Assembly: GCF_000187245.1 (NCBI RefSeq)
Contig: NC_027866.1
Location: 62,001-126,000 of the forward strand
Length of the DNA stretch: 64,000 nucleotides
Source: Ogataea parapolymorpha DL-1
Taxonomy: Eukaryota; Ascomycota; Pichiomycetes; Pichiales; Pichiaceae
Reading direction: 5' to 3'
Both the position numbers and the translations under genes were made by a program. Numbering within the stretch: the stretch's first letter is position 1; every line of letters begins with the position of its first letter. A model generated the notes under the pieces. The model saw only the letters and a program-made list of their open reading frames with translations. It was not told the DNA's origin and did no database searches. Shown piece after piece: positions 19,110 to 27,524 of this stretch.

Positions 19110-19697
19110 TCATTTATTTTTGGTATATTCGTGAGCGTCCGGTATTAGTGATTTCAAGCGAGATTCTCCTGGAACCCACAGGTTGATTGTGGTGGGCGTG
19201 GTTTCCATGCGGACATTCTCCTCGAACTTTTCTATGGCCTCGTCGATGCTCACCGGATCGATGCCTTGGTCTATCAATTGTTGTCTTAGTAGTGCTATGT
19301 GCATTTGCATCTTGCCCTGGATCATCATGTGTTTCTTGGAATTTTCCACCGAGGCAAGTGTGATCTTCTTCTTGTAGTTCTGCATCTGGATGAGCATCTC
19401 TTTCTGATTCTTGCGGAGTAAGGCAAGCTGTCTCTCGTTCTCCTTCAACTTCTCCAGCAGCTCGTACAGCAAGATGCCCAGCGTGACGCTGACGGTGAGC
19501 GACGCAAACCCGATCCCAAACCCGATCCCGAGATTTTTCAGCTTTTGAGAGCTGGAGATCTGGGCCTCTGGCGGTCCCATGGCGGGCCGTCGCAGCTCGT
19601 CCAGCGTCTTGGGCGGTTCCGCCGGGTTCCTGAAGTACGAGGGAGGATGATTGGAAGAGTAGAAACGCAAGCTGCGCGTCCTAACAGCTTTAAACAT
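19110..19697 (-). CDS. Predicted mitochondrial single-pass membrane protein with coiled coil
   Basis: I do not recognise an orthologue. The protein has 195 aa. It starts with a typical presequence (MFKAVRTRSLRFYSSNHPPS), then a Pro-rich stretch, then one glycine-rich membrane segment (about 52-78, LGIGFGIGFASLTVSVTLGI), then a charged coiled coil (about 80-150) and a short C-terminal domain ending VPGESRLKSLIPDAHEYTKN. This layout is common among fungal inner-membrane assembly factors such as the INA complex subunits, but sequence does not let me assign it to one. It is convergent with CMC4 over 199 bp in which I see nothing else. Confidence 0.78.
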   Translation of the reverse strand: MFKAVRTRSLRFYSSNHPPSYFRNPAEPPKTLDELRRPAMGPPEAQISSSQKLKNLGIGFGIGFASLTVSVTLGILLYELLEKLKENERQLALLRKNQKEMLIQMQNYKKKITLASVENSKKHMMIQGKMQMHIALLRQQLIDQGIDPVSIDEAIEKFEENVRMETTPTTINLWVPGESRLKSLIPDAHEYTKNK

Positions 19698-19832
19698 GTG
19701 GCCTTAATCTCCCACGTCTACAGAATTTTCCTTAGCAAGACTAACACCCGGATCGCCAAAGGCTAAACCGTTTGCGAACTACACCTCGCACCACATACTA
19801 TATTTTATTAGCTCGTATCAAATACTGTGCAA

Positions 19833-20381
19833 TTAGTGTCTTCTAGATTCAGCAATGATCTTGTTCATCTCCTCAACCTTGGCCTTAGCTCTCTTCTGAG
19901 TACCGAGTCTCTTCTTGGCGAGCTTCTTGGCTCTCTTCTCACCAGCGTTTCTGATGAGTTCGATGACTCTTCTTTCGTATGGGGCGAGACCAGCGACTTC
20001 TCTGACGAGAGATCTCACGAAAGCGGTTCTCTTGGAGAGAGCACCTTTTCTGTAGGAAATCTTTGGAGCAACTTCCTTGGCCTCAACCTTGTGACCTTTG
20101 TTCAAACCAGCAGCGATACCTGAATGTTAGTATGAAACTGTGCTTGAGAGACAGCAAAACATTACTGATGGAAAGCTATTGTATACTGTTCGTAAACTCT
20201 GTTTATGGGATGGAAGCTGTCTTAAATTACCCCAAGGTTGATCGTCTTATTCAAGGTGTCTGTGCGTATAGTCGGTATCTAAATCCAGCTGGCCTATGTA
20301 GTCATCCCAATGTCTCTCGCATCAAATCAACATCCTGGTGTCTCTCTTGTGTGTCTAATTATACATACCAGACTTAGCCAT
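19833..20381 (-). CDS. RPL36: 60S ribosomal protein eL36 (spliced)
   Basis: Exon 1 is 20381-20369 (ATGGCTAAGTCTG) and exon 2 is 20119-19833, giving 99 aa, the family length. The protein starts [20 protein letters not shown] and continues [20 protein letters not shown] and [20 protein letters not shown], ending in IIAESRRH, as in Rpl36 of other yeasts. The intron is 249 nt with donor GTATGT, branch box TACTAAC and acceptor CAG six bases later. Intron position after four codons matches S. cerevisiae RPL36, where the intron is likewise near the start. Codons follow the strongly biased set of highly expressed yeast genes (AGA, AAG, GGT, GTC). I looked for a C/D snoRNA in the intron and found none. 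Confidence 0.96.
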
Positions 20382-20580
20382 TTCGATGTGTAAAGTGTAT
20401 TCTTTCAATTTCTGTGAAAATTTTCATATTCAGTACCCAGGTCTGCCATTCTACAACTCGGGTTTCTGACGAATTTGACCCACCCCTTAAACTCTACCCC
20501 CTACACCACTGTCCGTGACTGTGAAATTTTGTCATAATAATGTGATACTTTCCGTGTACGGATGTCTATGTACATATGAT

Positions 20581-21363
20581 CTATTTCACGATGACGTCGC
20601 TCAGGTCCACCTTGTAGTGCTCAAACTCTTTGAGAAGCTCGTCAAAAGGTGCGCTCTTGCGTCTATTGTTGAATGCGGCATATCTGAGGTTTCCAGGCGT
20701 GTGAAGCTTCACCACAGGATACAGTTTCTGTAAAAGCTTTCTTCTTCCAACCACCAAAGAAACCGACTCTCCATTGTATGTTCCTTTGAAGAAGACTTTA
20801 ATTTCGTTTCCATCTACGTCACTCAACACCTCGTAGTTCTTCACGCTGGCTTTTTTGGCACGTTCCTGAGCCTTCAAAACATCGTATCTGAGTCTCCATC
20901 CGAAAGGACCTAGTTCCTTGATTCTAGCTCTCTTATCCTTCGTGAGATAGTTATCCAGACCTCCCTCCTTTGTAATTGTTCTCAACACACGCGCAGTCAG
21001 CTTCAGAGGCACCATTTTGTTCAGAGACTCAGACCATAGTTTCTTGTTCACCACGTTCGGGAGCCATGTTCTGCGTGCCCTGTTTTTATGTTCCGAGACT
21101 TTGTTTCCAAAAACGATGAACTGACCTCCAAACAGTCCACGATTACTTCTTTTAAATATAGGAGACTCTCCGTATGGGTAGGGCGGATACTTAGGTGCTT
21201 CAGAAGGTATTCTCAAATTTCTTGGCTTCAAATCACCAACTTTGTATTCAACTTTTTTCTTTAGTTGGCGATCAACCACATGTCTATAGTTGCGACCCAG
21301 GGTGCTTGCTGTGCTCGAAAAGGCCCGCACGCCGTTGATAACATCTCTGAGCGCCAAAATCAT
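20581..21363 (-). CDS. MRPL24: Mitochondrial large-subunit ribosomal protein bL28m
   Basis: Component of the mitochondrial 54S subunit. The protein is 260 aa, with a short presequence (MILALRDVINGVRAFSST) and an L28 core: RGLFGGQFIVFGNKVSEHKN then RRTWLPNVVNKKLWSESLN, matching the bacterial L28 pattern [20 protein letters not shown]. The tail beyond residue 170 is fungal-specific. The ATG at 21363 is the first in frame; the frame upstream of it has only a GTG. S. cerevisiae Mrpl24 has 258 aa. Confidence 0.9.
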   Translation of the reverse strand: MILALRDVINGVRAFSSTASTLGRNYRHVVDRQLKKKVEYKVGDLKPRNLRIPSEAPKYPPYPYGESPIFKRSNRGLFGGQFIVFGNKVSEHKNRARRTWLPNVVNKKLWSESLNKMVPLKLTARVLRTITKEGGLDNYLTKDKRARIKELGPFGWRLRYDVLKAQERAKKASVKNYEVLSDVDGNEIKVFFKGTYNGESVSLVVGRRKLLQKLYPVVKLHTPGNLRYAAFNNRRKSAPFDELLKEFEHYKVDLSDVIVK

Positions 21364-21456
21364 GTTAAAGCACACACTTTTTAGCTAGCAACAAATTACT
21401 GTATTTTTCGATGTAATTTTGTCTCCGTGTAAAGATGTATTTTAGCTCTATACATA

Positions 21457-23775
21457 TTACCAAAAGCCACCCTTCTTGAACCACTTGCCCTTCGCTTCGC
21501 TGATCTCGGCTTTTGTGTCCGCGAGCTCTTTCGTCACCGACGCGAGCTGTTCCTCCAACAACCGATTTTCCTCCATAACCTCGAGATTTCTTTCCATAGT
21601 CTTTTGGATTTCCATATTCATGTTGTTAGAAATCTCGCCAGTAAAGTCGACGTTCGTGTCGTTTTGGTTTTCCAGCCTTCGAAGCCTCTCTGTTAGTTCG
21701 TCGATCTGTTCCTGAAGTTGCCTATTTTCGTCCTGCAAATGAGCAATCTCCATTTTTCCTTGTACCATTTCGTTGGCGATCTCTACGTGCTCCCGATTAA
21801 GGGTAGCATATGCTGCCTCGATATTCCTTATGTCTCGCAAAAGCTGGCCATTTCTTGTCTTAAGCTGTGAAATTTCGGTCTCCATCTCTCCTTCAAGCTT
21901 GTGGATTTCGACAAACTCTGCCTCGTATCTTTTAAGATTCACAGGGAGGATGTTGATGGCCATTGAGTCGGCCACAAAGTCTTCAAGTTTGTACGTATCA
22001 ATGGAGATTTCCCTGTTTGAATAGCCATCTGCAAGCGTTCTTGGTGCGTTATCGTCACCGCTGTTGTCAACGTAGTAGAAAAATAATTTGTCTTTCAAAA
22101 ATGGTAGCAAGTCATCGAAACTCAATTCCAATAGCTGTTTCTGGTTTTTCATCATCAGATTGATAGCAAATTTGAGAAGGGACTCAATACCTTCCGCAAT
22201 GACAATATCGTATATGCGCAACACCATTTCCAACGGAAACTTATAGCCAAATACTGTCAAAAACCATTGGGTGGCATACATCGAGGACCTCACACCTTCT
22301 CGTTTTAAATGTAAATACAGCTCAGGCAGCTTGTCTTCCATGAGTCTGTCAAATTGGTACAGTTTCAAGTGAAGTCCGGGCATTTGGGGCACAAAGAGCT
22401 GCTTGAAGTCGTATGTGTTCATGAGTTTCACCAGCATGCAGAATGCCTCACTGGCTTCCATGTTCATCAGTAAAGGAACCGTGATAAATGCCATTCCCTG
22501 AGTGTAGCCCACCTCCTTGTCATATATGCTGTAGACCTTAATGATCTCGTACAGGTCGACGATCTTCGTTCTGACAGCGCTATTAGTCACAAAGCTCGTT
22601 CTTGCCAAATCTCTTTTGATCAGTTTCTGGTACTGACTCTCACAGTTGCGGTTGGCACGGAAGAATTCCTCCAGCTCCATTGACTTAGAATTGCAGATCA
22701 CCTGCCACACCATTCCGCGGAGCTCTCGCGGTATTCCTTTCGTGATATTGGCAATTAGCTCCACTGATTTGTTTTCGAGAACAGAACTATAATCATTAAT
22801 CACTTCAGACCAAAATTCCCAGTCTATTCTCTTTACCAGCTCGTCGTCGTTCGTGTACTCAATTCCTGTCTTGATTTCGTTGAAGGTCCTCTTAATCCCG
22901 TTAGCACCTTGACTCAGCAGCTCGCGGTCTTTGGTAGACTGCGAATTGAGGTCCTCAACGTTCTCCCAGTATCGTGAAAATGCCAAACTTTGATGCCGTG
23001 GGCCGGCAAGCTCGCTCATAACTTCGTTAAAGTTGTCGTTGGACTCCTCCGAGCCCTTCATGTTGAACGCAAACCATTTCCGCAGCGTCTTAACAGGTTT
23101 CTTCATTGAATAGTCCGAATTCTGTCTCTCCTCCCCGTTCTGTTCTTGTGGAATATTGTCGTCAGAAGCTATCACAACAGGCTCTTCATCGCGATGCCCA
23201 TGTTCCAAAAGCACACGAGGAGGAAGCTCTGGAGCAGCCAGTTTTTCCTCCGCAGCAGGCTCCTCGGTTGGAACCTCTGAGGATAAGCTGCCGGCTTCTG
23301 CTATCAAAGCGGAACTCTGTGGATCATCTTTAACCGAACTATCTGTTTTTTCGATTGTGACGGATTTAGCTGTGGAAATACTAGTTTGGTCGTTTTCAAT
23401 GGGGGCAGCCAGATGTTCCTCCAACTCGTCTTCTCTTTCTTGAACAGGAGCAAGTTCAGGCTCAGCATCGGCATCTTTGGCCTCGTTGCTCGAAAGAGTG
23501 ACACCGGAAGCATCGATGAACTCATCGTGAGATTCGGCCTCCGAGTCTTGCTTTGAATCAGCCGCAGACTCGCCATCATTATACCCACCATTTTCCTCGG
23601 GCCCCATTTCTTCCGTCTCGGTCTCAGCATTGAGTTCCTGGGGGTCTTGCAATTCTTTTGTCTCATTATCCTCTTCTTGGAGACGCTCAGGGGTGGTGGT
23701 TTCCATATCGTTCACAGGATTTTCGGTGCCCTCGCTGCCTGACATCTTTTGCTTTCTGTTCTTCTTGCGTGCCAT
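21457..23775 (-). CDS. GYP5: TBC-domain RabGAP of the Gyp5/Gyl1 type
   Basis: GTPase-activating protein for secretory Rabs (Ypt1 and Sec4 in S. cerevisiae), working in ER-Golgi and polarised exocytosis. The first 230 residues are acidic and low-complexity (Glu, Asp, Ala, Ser). The TBC domain (about 345-560) contains IPRELRGMVWQVICNS, the arginine-finger motif KRDLARTSF and the glutamine-finger motif VGYTQGMAFI, so it should be active. A C-terminal coiled coil (about 630-765) completes the Gyp5/Gyl1 architecture. One copy only is visible here, whereas S. cerevisiae has a Gyp5/Gyl1 pair. The assignment between them is nominal. Confidence 0.88.
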   Translation of the reverse strand: MARKKNRKQKMSGSEGTENPVNDMETTTPERLQEEDNETKELQDPQELNAETETEEMGPEENGGYNDGESAADSKQDSEAESHDEFIDASGVTLSSNEAKDADAEPELAPVQEREDELEEHLAAPIENDQTSISTAKSVTIEKTDSSVKDDPQSSALIAEAGSLSSEVPTEEPAAEEKLAAPELPPRVLLEHGHRDEEPVVIASDDNIPQEQNGEERQNSDYSMKKPVKTLRKWFAFNMKGSEESNDNFNEVMSELAGPRHQSLAFSRYWENVEDLNSQSTKDRELLSQGANGIKRTFNEIKTGIEYTNDDELVKRIDWEFWSEVINDYSSVLENKSVELIANITKGIPRELRGMVWQVICNSKSMELEEFFRANRNCESQYQKLIKRDLARTSFVTNSAVRTKIVDLYEIIKVYSIYDKEVGYTQGMAFITVPLLMNMEASEAFCMLVKLMNTYDFKQLFVPQMPGLHLKLYQFDRLMEDKLPELYLHLKREGVRSSMYATQWFLTVFGYKFPLEMVLRIYDIVIAEGIESLLKFAINLMMKNQKQLLELSFDDLLPFLKDKLFFYYVDNSGDDNAPRTLADGYSNREISIDTYKLEDFVADSMAINILPVNLKRYEAEFVEIHKLEGEMETEISQLKTRNGQLLRDIRNIEAAYATLNREHVEIANEMVQGKMEIAHLQDENRQLQEQIDELTERLRRLENQNDTNVDFTGEISNNMNMEIQKTMERNLEVMEENRLLEEQLASVTKELADTKAEISEAKGKWFKKGGFW

Positions 23776-23903
23776 GGAAAGCAGAAATCACGCTCCAAAT
23801 AAATTGCGAAGAAAACACCTACTTATTTATTTATTTATCTATTTACACTAAAGGGTGGTGCACGGGTTTCGTGTTCTCATTTAAAATTCAATTCATAAGT
23901 AGC

Positions 23904-25061
23904 CTACCTAGTCCCGTCATCAACCATGATAATTGCGTCCATGTCGCTGTAGATCTCGCTTACAGGGACATCTGGCGCTAGAAATTCCAAACCTTCACTG
24001 GAGGAAAGCACCGGATGCTCGTCAAAAAAGAAGAGCGGGTCGTCTTCGGAAGCAGAAGAGTCTGAGGAAAGAAAGCCGTCAAAATTGTCAAAATCTGGGG
24101 AATCGCATGGGTCGATGGAGCTGAGCGAGTAAACAGCATCGCTCGCCATCGATGCAGAGCGGCTCTCGACGCCTTTAACTACGCCGCTTCGAATTCCAGA
24201 CTCGGCTAGCATGGTCTCCATCTTGGGTACGTCGCAGTTGGGGAAATGACATCGGATAAGATTCCTATCGTCCAGATGTTCGATGACAGTCACGCCTATG
24301 ATCTCCTTCAAACGTTTGATGTCGCTCAATATCAACATGCGGTACTGGAACTCGTTCACGAGATAGGCGTTTTCAAACTCCTGCATAATCTCGTCGTCCA
24401 AGAGGAATTTCTTAGGCAGTGCGCGCTCGTGGCACTTGAGACTAAACTCGACAACACAGCCATCCGTCTCACTCTCGGCTCTGGCAAGTTGCATGTTGTG
24501 CTCAACAAAGTGTTGGTTGACATTCTGCGAACCGTTGGAGTCTCTTCCCATCAGCTTGCTTTGCAGCTCGTGGCCCTTGAGAAACGAGGCACGGAGTCCC
24601 TGCGAAAGATTGTGTGCTGCCTGTGACGTTAAGGTCTGGCCGTAGGTGGAATACATTCTCGCGTTGTGGCGGGCGAAATTGGAATATAGTGAAGAAGGCG
24701 CATAGTTGCACCCGGCTCGGAATGTAACTCTAAAAGGCTGCACCTGATATACAATGTTTCTGGTGACAGACGACACAGAGGATCTTGAGACCGCACGGAA
24801 ATGCACTGGCGCTCTGCGCGAGGTGGAATAATAGCGCTGAGCCCCGGCAAAAGCGCCAAACTGGACGCCGCGAGCTCTGCGGTTGGCCAGAGGATGACTC
24901 TTTGTCGGAATTCGAACCGGCACGCGTTCGAGCTGTAATTCCAGCTGCCGTTGCCGCTGATTGGCTATTAGCTGCTCGGCAACGTCATCGAGCGTCTGGC
25001 GGATGTTCCGCGCAGACCTTCGAGTAGCCGAGATCAGCTCTCTTATCTTGTTTGCAACCAT
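23904..25061 (-). CDS. Conserved-looking protein of unknown function (385 aa)
   Basis: I do not recognise this gene. The N-terminal half is strongly basic and Ser/Arg/Gln-rich (MVANKIRELISATRRSARNI; then several Arg-rich, Tyr/Ser-rich stretches). A compact central part looks structured: CVVEFSLKCHERALPKKFLL, EFENAYLVNEFQYRMLILSD, IKRLKEIIGVTVIEHLDDRN, LIRCHFPNCDVPKMETML. The last 90 residues are acidic and Ser/Asp/Phe-rich. The basic head could be a mitochondrial targeting region, but this is inference. I take the ATG at 25061 as the start; the open frame continues 35 codons upstream without obvious coding character. Confidence 0.65.
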   Translation of the reverse strand: MVANKIRELISATRRSARNIRQTLDDVAEQLIANQRQRQLELQLERVPVRIPTKSHPLANRRARGVQFGAFAGAQRYYSTSRRAPVHFRAVSRSSVSSVTRNIVYQVQPFRVTFRAGCNYAPSSLYSNFARHNARMYSTYGQTLTSQAAHNLSQGLRASFLKGHELQSKLMGRDSNGSQNVNQHFVEHNMQLARAESETDGCVVEFSLKCHERALPKKFLLDDEIMQEFENAYLVNEFQYRMLILSDIKRLKEIIGVTVIEHLDDRNLIRCHFPNCDVPKMETMLAESGIRSGVVKGVESRSASMASDAVYSLSSIDPCDSPDFDNFDGFLSSDSSASEDDPLFFFDEHPVLSSSEGLEFLAPDVPVSEIYSDMDAIIMVDDGTR

Positions 25062-25194
25062 AAGCTGGAATGTTTTTCGCCACTCGGATTTTGCGCTACG
25101 AATATACAGCACCGTGCAGAGCCACAAATGTGGCTGGGAAAAAATAGCGAAGTGGCTCCCCCACAATTTAGATCGAAAATCTATCTAAAATACA

Positions 25195-26026
25195 TTATTT
25201 AATACAAGCACATATAGCTTTGAAGATTTGCGCAGCGATTTTTTGGTTCTGCGGGGTGTTGAGCTGCTCAAACATAGACTGTTGGTGAGCATTTTGCTGC
25301 TGGTGCGATTGTTGGTACTGCGGTTGTTGTTGATACTGCGGTTGCTGCTGGTATGGCTGCTGGTACGGCTGTCCTCCTTGCAATTGGACGTGGTCGTCAT
25401 CTGGAACGTTTTGGTGCTCATTCATGGCGCCAATGCCGTTCGGATTGACGTCGTTCCAGGAAGCTGGAATCCGAGCGCCAGCCAGCTCAATGATCAAAAC
25501 ACCGGTGTTTTTTGGGTTAATGTAATTCTTCAGGCCGGCCTCGTTGCAAAGCTGCTCGACGGCAGGCTTCAGCTTGGCTATGCCATTTTTTGAGTGTAGC
25601 CCTTTGCCGACAATGCACTCCAGATGGTGCTCATTTCTGCTGATACCGTTGATGATACGCTGTTTGAGGATATACTGGGCTTCTCTCACATACAAACCGT
25701 GCAGGTCGATGTCGTTGCAGTCGGAGTCCAAGTTGTTCTCCCTAAACACGTACTCTGCGGCCTGACGGTTATAGTTTTCGGCTTCCTGGGCATACTTCTG
25801 GGCCTGTTCCGAGAACTTCTTTGCGGCAGCTCCGTTTCCCTGCTTGTACGCGCGCTGCGACTCGCTCGAGAAGTGCTGTTTCTGCTGGAAAGCTCGGTCG
25901 GCCTTCTTTCTTAGGATCTCGTACTGCTTGTCGGTAGCATGATTGTAGTCCTTCTCGTCTGAGTGTTAGTATGGAAGGGACCTACATACTCGAAAGGAAC
26001 GCTCCACGGCTCATAACCTCGGTCAT
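25195..26026 (-). CDS. DUF1771-Smr domain protein with Gln/Tyr-rich tail (spliced)
   Basis: Exon 1 is 26026-25990 and exon 2 is 25958-25195, giving 266 aa. After a short head (MTEVMSRGAFLS, then NEKDYNHATDKQYEILRKKA) comes the DUF1771 helical hairpin (about 15-85, with KKFSEQAQKYAQEAENYNRQ). The Smr domain follows (about 95-180): DIDLHGLYVREAQYILKQRI, the HLECIVGKGLHSKNGIAKLK motif, and VLIIELAG. This is the layout of S. cerevisiae YPL199C and relatives, proposed nucleic-acid nucleases or binders in RNA quality control; the local function is unknown. The C-terminal 60 residues are a Gln/Tyr/Pro repeat region. A start at the internal ATG (26014) is also possible. It diverges from RPL7 over 166 bp. 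Confidence 0.83.
25959..25989 (-). other. 31-nt spliceosomal intron of the Smr-domain gene
   Basis: Read on the minus strand it has donor GTATGT, branch box TACTAAC and acceptor CAG, with six bases from branch box to exon, so donor and branch box are separated by only 12 bases. Splicing joins a 37-nt exon 1 in frame to the DUF1771 sequence. The conserved DYNHATD block starts just after the acceptor, and no ATG-initiated unspliced frame reaches it from upstream. Confidence 0.8.
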
Positions 26027-26118
26027 GGGGCTGGCTATGATTCTGGGCTATGGTTCCTGAATTTCATTTTGGAGTGGAACATCGACGCGACGACAGGGCT
26101 GTGTACCCTTGCGTATAT

Positions 26119-26124
26119 CACGTG
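26119..26124. promoter_or_regulatory. CACGTG E-box (Cbf1-type) upstream of RPL7
   Basis: A perfect CACGTG lies 69 bp upstream of the RPL7 start codon, in the 166-bp region shared with the Smr-domain gene. Cbf1 sites of this form occur in ribosomal protein promoters of several non-Saccharomyces yeasts. The site is seen directly, the function is inferred. Confidence 0.4.
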
Positions 26125-26192
26125 CCAAGCTATTTGCAGTTTTTTTTCATCAGTTTTCAAATTTTTCAAAAATATTCTCATCCAACTACACA

Positions 26193-27458
26193 ATGGCTGC
26201 TCCGTATGTTGATCGCTGACGAGCAAGGATCTGGACGGTTCTTGTTGTGACATGACACTCACGCCTACGGCGTGGTCTTGAGATTATTACAAGCGATGCG
26301 GCAGGCCCGCACTCCTCGTACTTATCTCACTGTCAAACGCCCTGTAATCCGGTACCGGATACAGCTGACACCCTGTTCATGTCCTCGGACATGGTGCTGC
26401 TGCGTATCGCGCAAAGCGATTGCAGCTAAAATGATGCCAAAGAGAGCCAGGCTTTACCTCCTCTCTCTGGAGACATTACAGGCTGGGAATGTTCTTTGGG
26501 GACAGTTCCTGGCGGGGAATGTGGCAGAGATTGCGTTTCACACGTGCAACCTCCAGAGGCCTTACTCTGGATTCCCGCTACTAACCTTTAGAATTGCTAA
26601 ACCAGAATCTCAAATCAAGAAGACCAAGCAGGCTGCCAAGACTGCTGAGCAGGTCGCTGCCGAGAAGAAGGCAAGAAAGGCCGTATGTATAAGCTTTGAG
26701 ACTTCCCATCAGCTGATGAAAACCTTTATTGAAACGGCTAGCTTAGGCAATGAAGCTTGTTAGTTAACCATCTTTCGGGACTGATTTGGGAAGTCGAAAA
26801 AATTTTCCATTCTTACTAACTATTTTAGGCCAACAAGGAAAAGAGAGCCGCTATCTTCAAGAGAACCGAGGCTTACACCAAGGAATACGCTGATGCCGAG
26901 AGAGCTCTGATTGCTGCCAAGAGAGAGGCCAAGGCTAACGGCTCCTACTACGTCGAGGCCGAGCCAAAGCTTGTCTTTGTCGTCAGAATCAAGGGTATCA
27001 ACAAGATTGCTCCAAAGCCAAGAAAGGTGTTGCAATTGCTGAGATTGACCCAAATCAACGCCGGTGTGTTCGTCAAGGTCACCAAGGCCACCTCCGAGCT
27101 CATCAAGCTGGTCGAGCCATACGTTGCTTACGGTTACCCATCGCTCTCCACCATCAGGCACCTCATCTACAAGAGAGGTTACGGTAAGATCAACAAGCAG
27201 AGAATCCCTCTCTCCGACAACGCCATCATTGAGGCTTCGCTCGGAAAATACGGTATCATCTCCATTGAGGACCTGATCCACGAGATCTACACCGTTGGTC
27301 CAAACTTCAAGCAGGCCAACAACTTCCTGTGGCCATTCAAGCTGTCCAACCCATCTGGCGGCTGGGGTGTGAGAAGAAAGTTCCAGCACTTCATCCAGGG
27401 TGGATCTACTGGTAACAGAGAGCACTACATCAACGACCTGGTCAAGAAGATGAACTAG
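26193..27458 (+). CDS. RPL7: 60S ribosomal protein uL30 (Rpl7), two introns
   Basis: The exons are 26193-26203, 26592-26682 and 26829-27458, for 243 aa. The joined start is [20 protein letters not shown], continuing [40 protein letters not shown] and ending [19 protein letters not shown], matching Rpl7 of other yeasts over the full length. Intron 1 (388 nt) and intron 2 (146 nt) both use GTATGT donors and TACTAAC branch boxes six and eight bases from the acceptor. S. cerevisiae RPL7A/B also have two introns with a snoRNA in one of them; here the snoRNA sits in intron 2. Codon bias is that of a highly expressed gene. CTG codons at invariant leucines show standard decoding. Confidence 0.97.
26700..26795 (+). 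ncRNA. C/D box snoRNA in RPL7 intron 2 (snR39/snR59/snR39b type)
   Basis: A perfect 9-bp terminal stem (GACTTCCCA at 26700-26708, TGGGAAGTC at 26787-26795) brackets a C box (cTGATGA, 26713-26719) and a D box (CTGA, 26781-26784). The 13 bases ACCATCTTTCGGG just upstream of the D box are the reverse complement of the conserved 25S rRNA segment CCCGAAAGATGGT. In S. cerevisiae this segment carries the 2'-O-methyl sites Gm805 and Am807, guided by snR39b and by snR39/snR59. Counting five bases from the D box selects the G after CCC, the Gm805 position. Host gene and target agree with the known intronic snoRNAs of RPL7, so this is a sound call. Residue numbers are from memory. Confidence 0.88.
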
Positions 27459-27524
27459 GCGGATTGTGTACTCATAATAATACGACGAATTAAAATAAAA
27501 TAAAATATTATATGTCTTATTTTT

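Noticed and set aside
20120..20368. Possible snoRNA in the RPL36 intron
   Set aside because: The sense strand has no CTGA D box, and no terminal stem flanks a C-box-like sequence.
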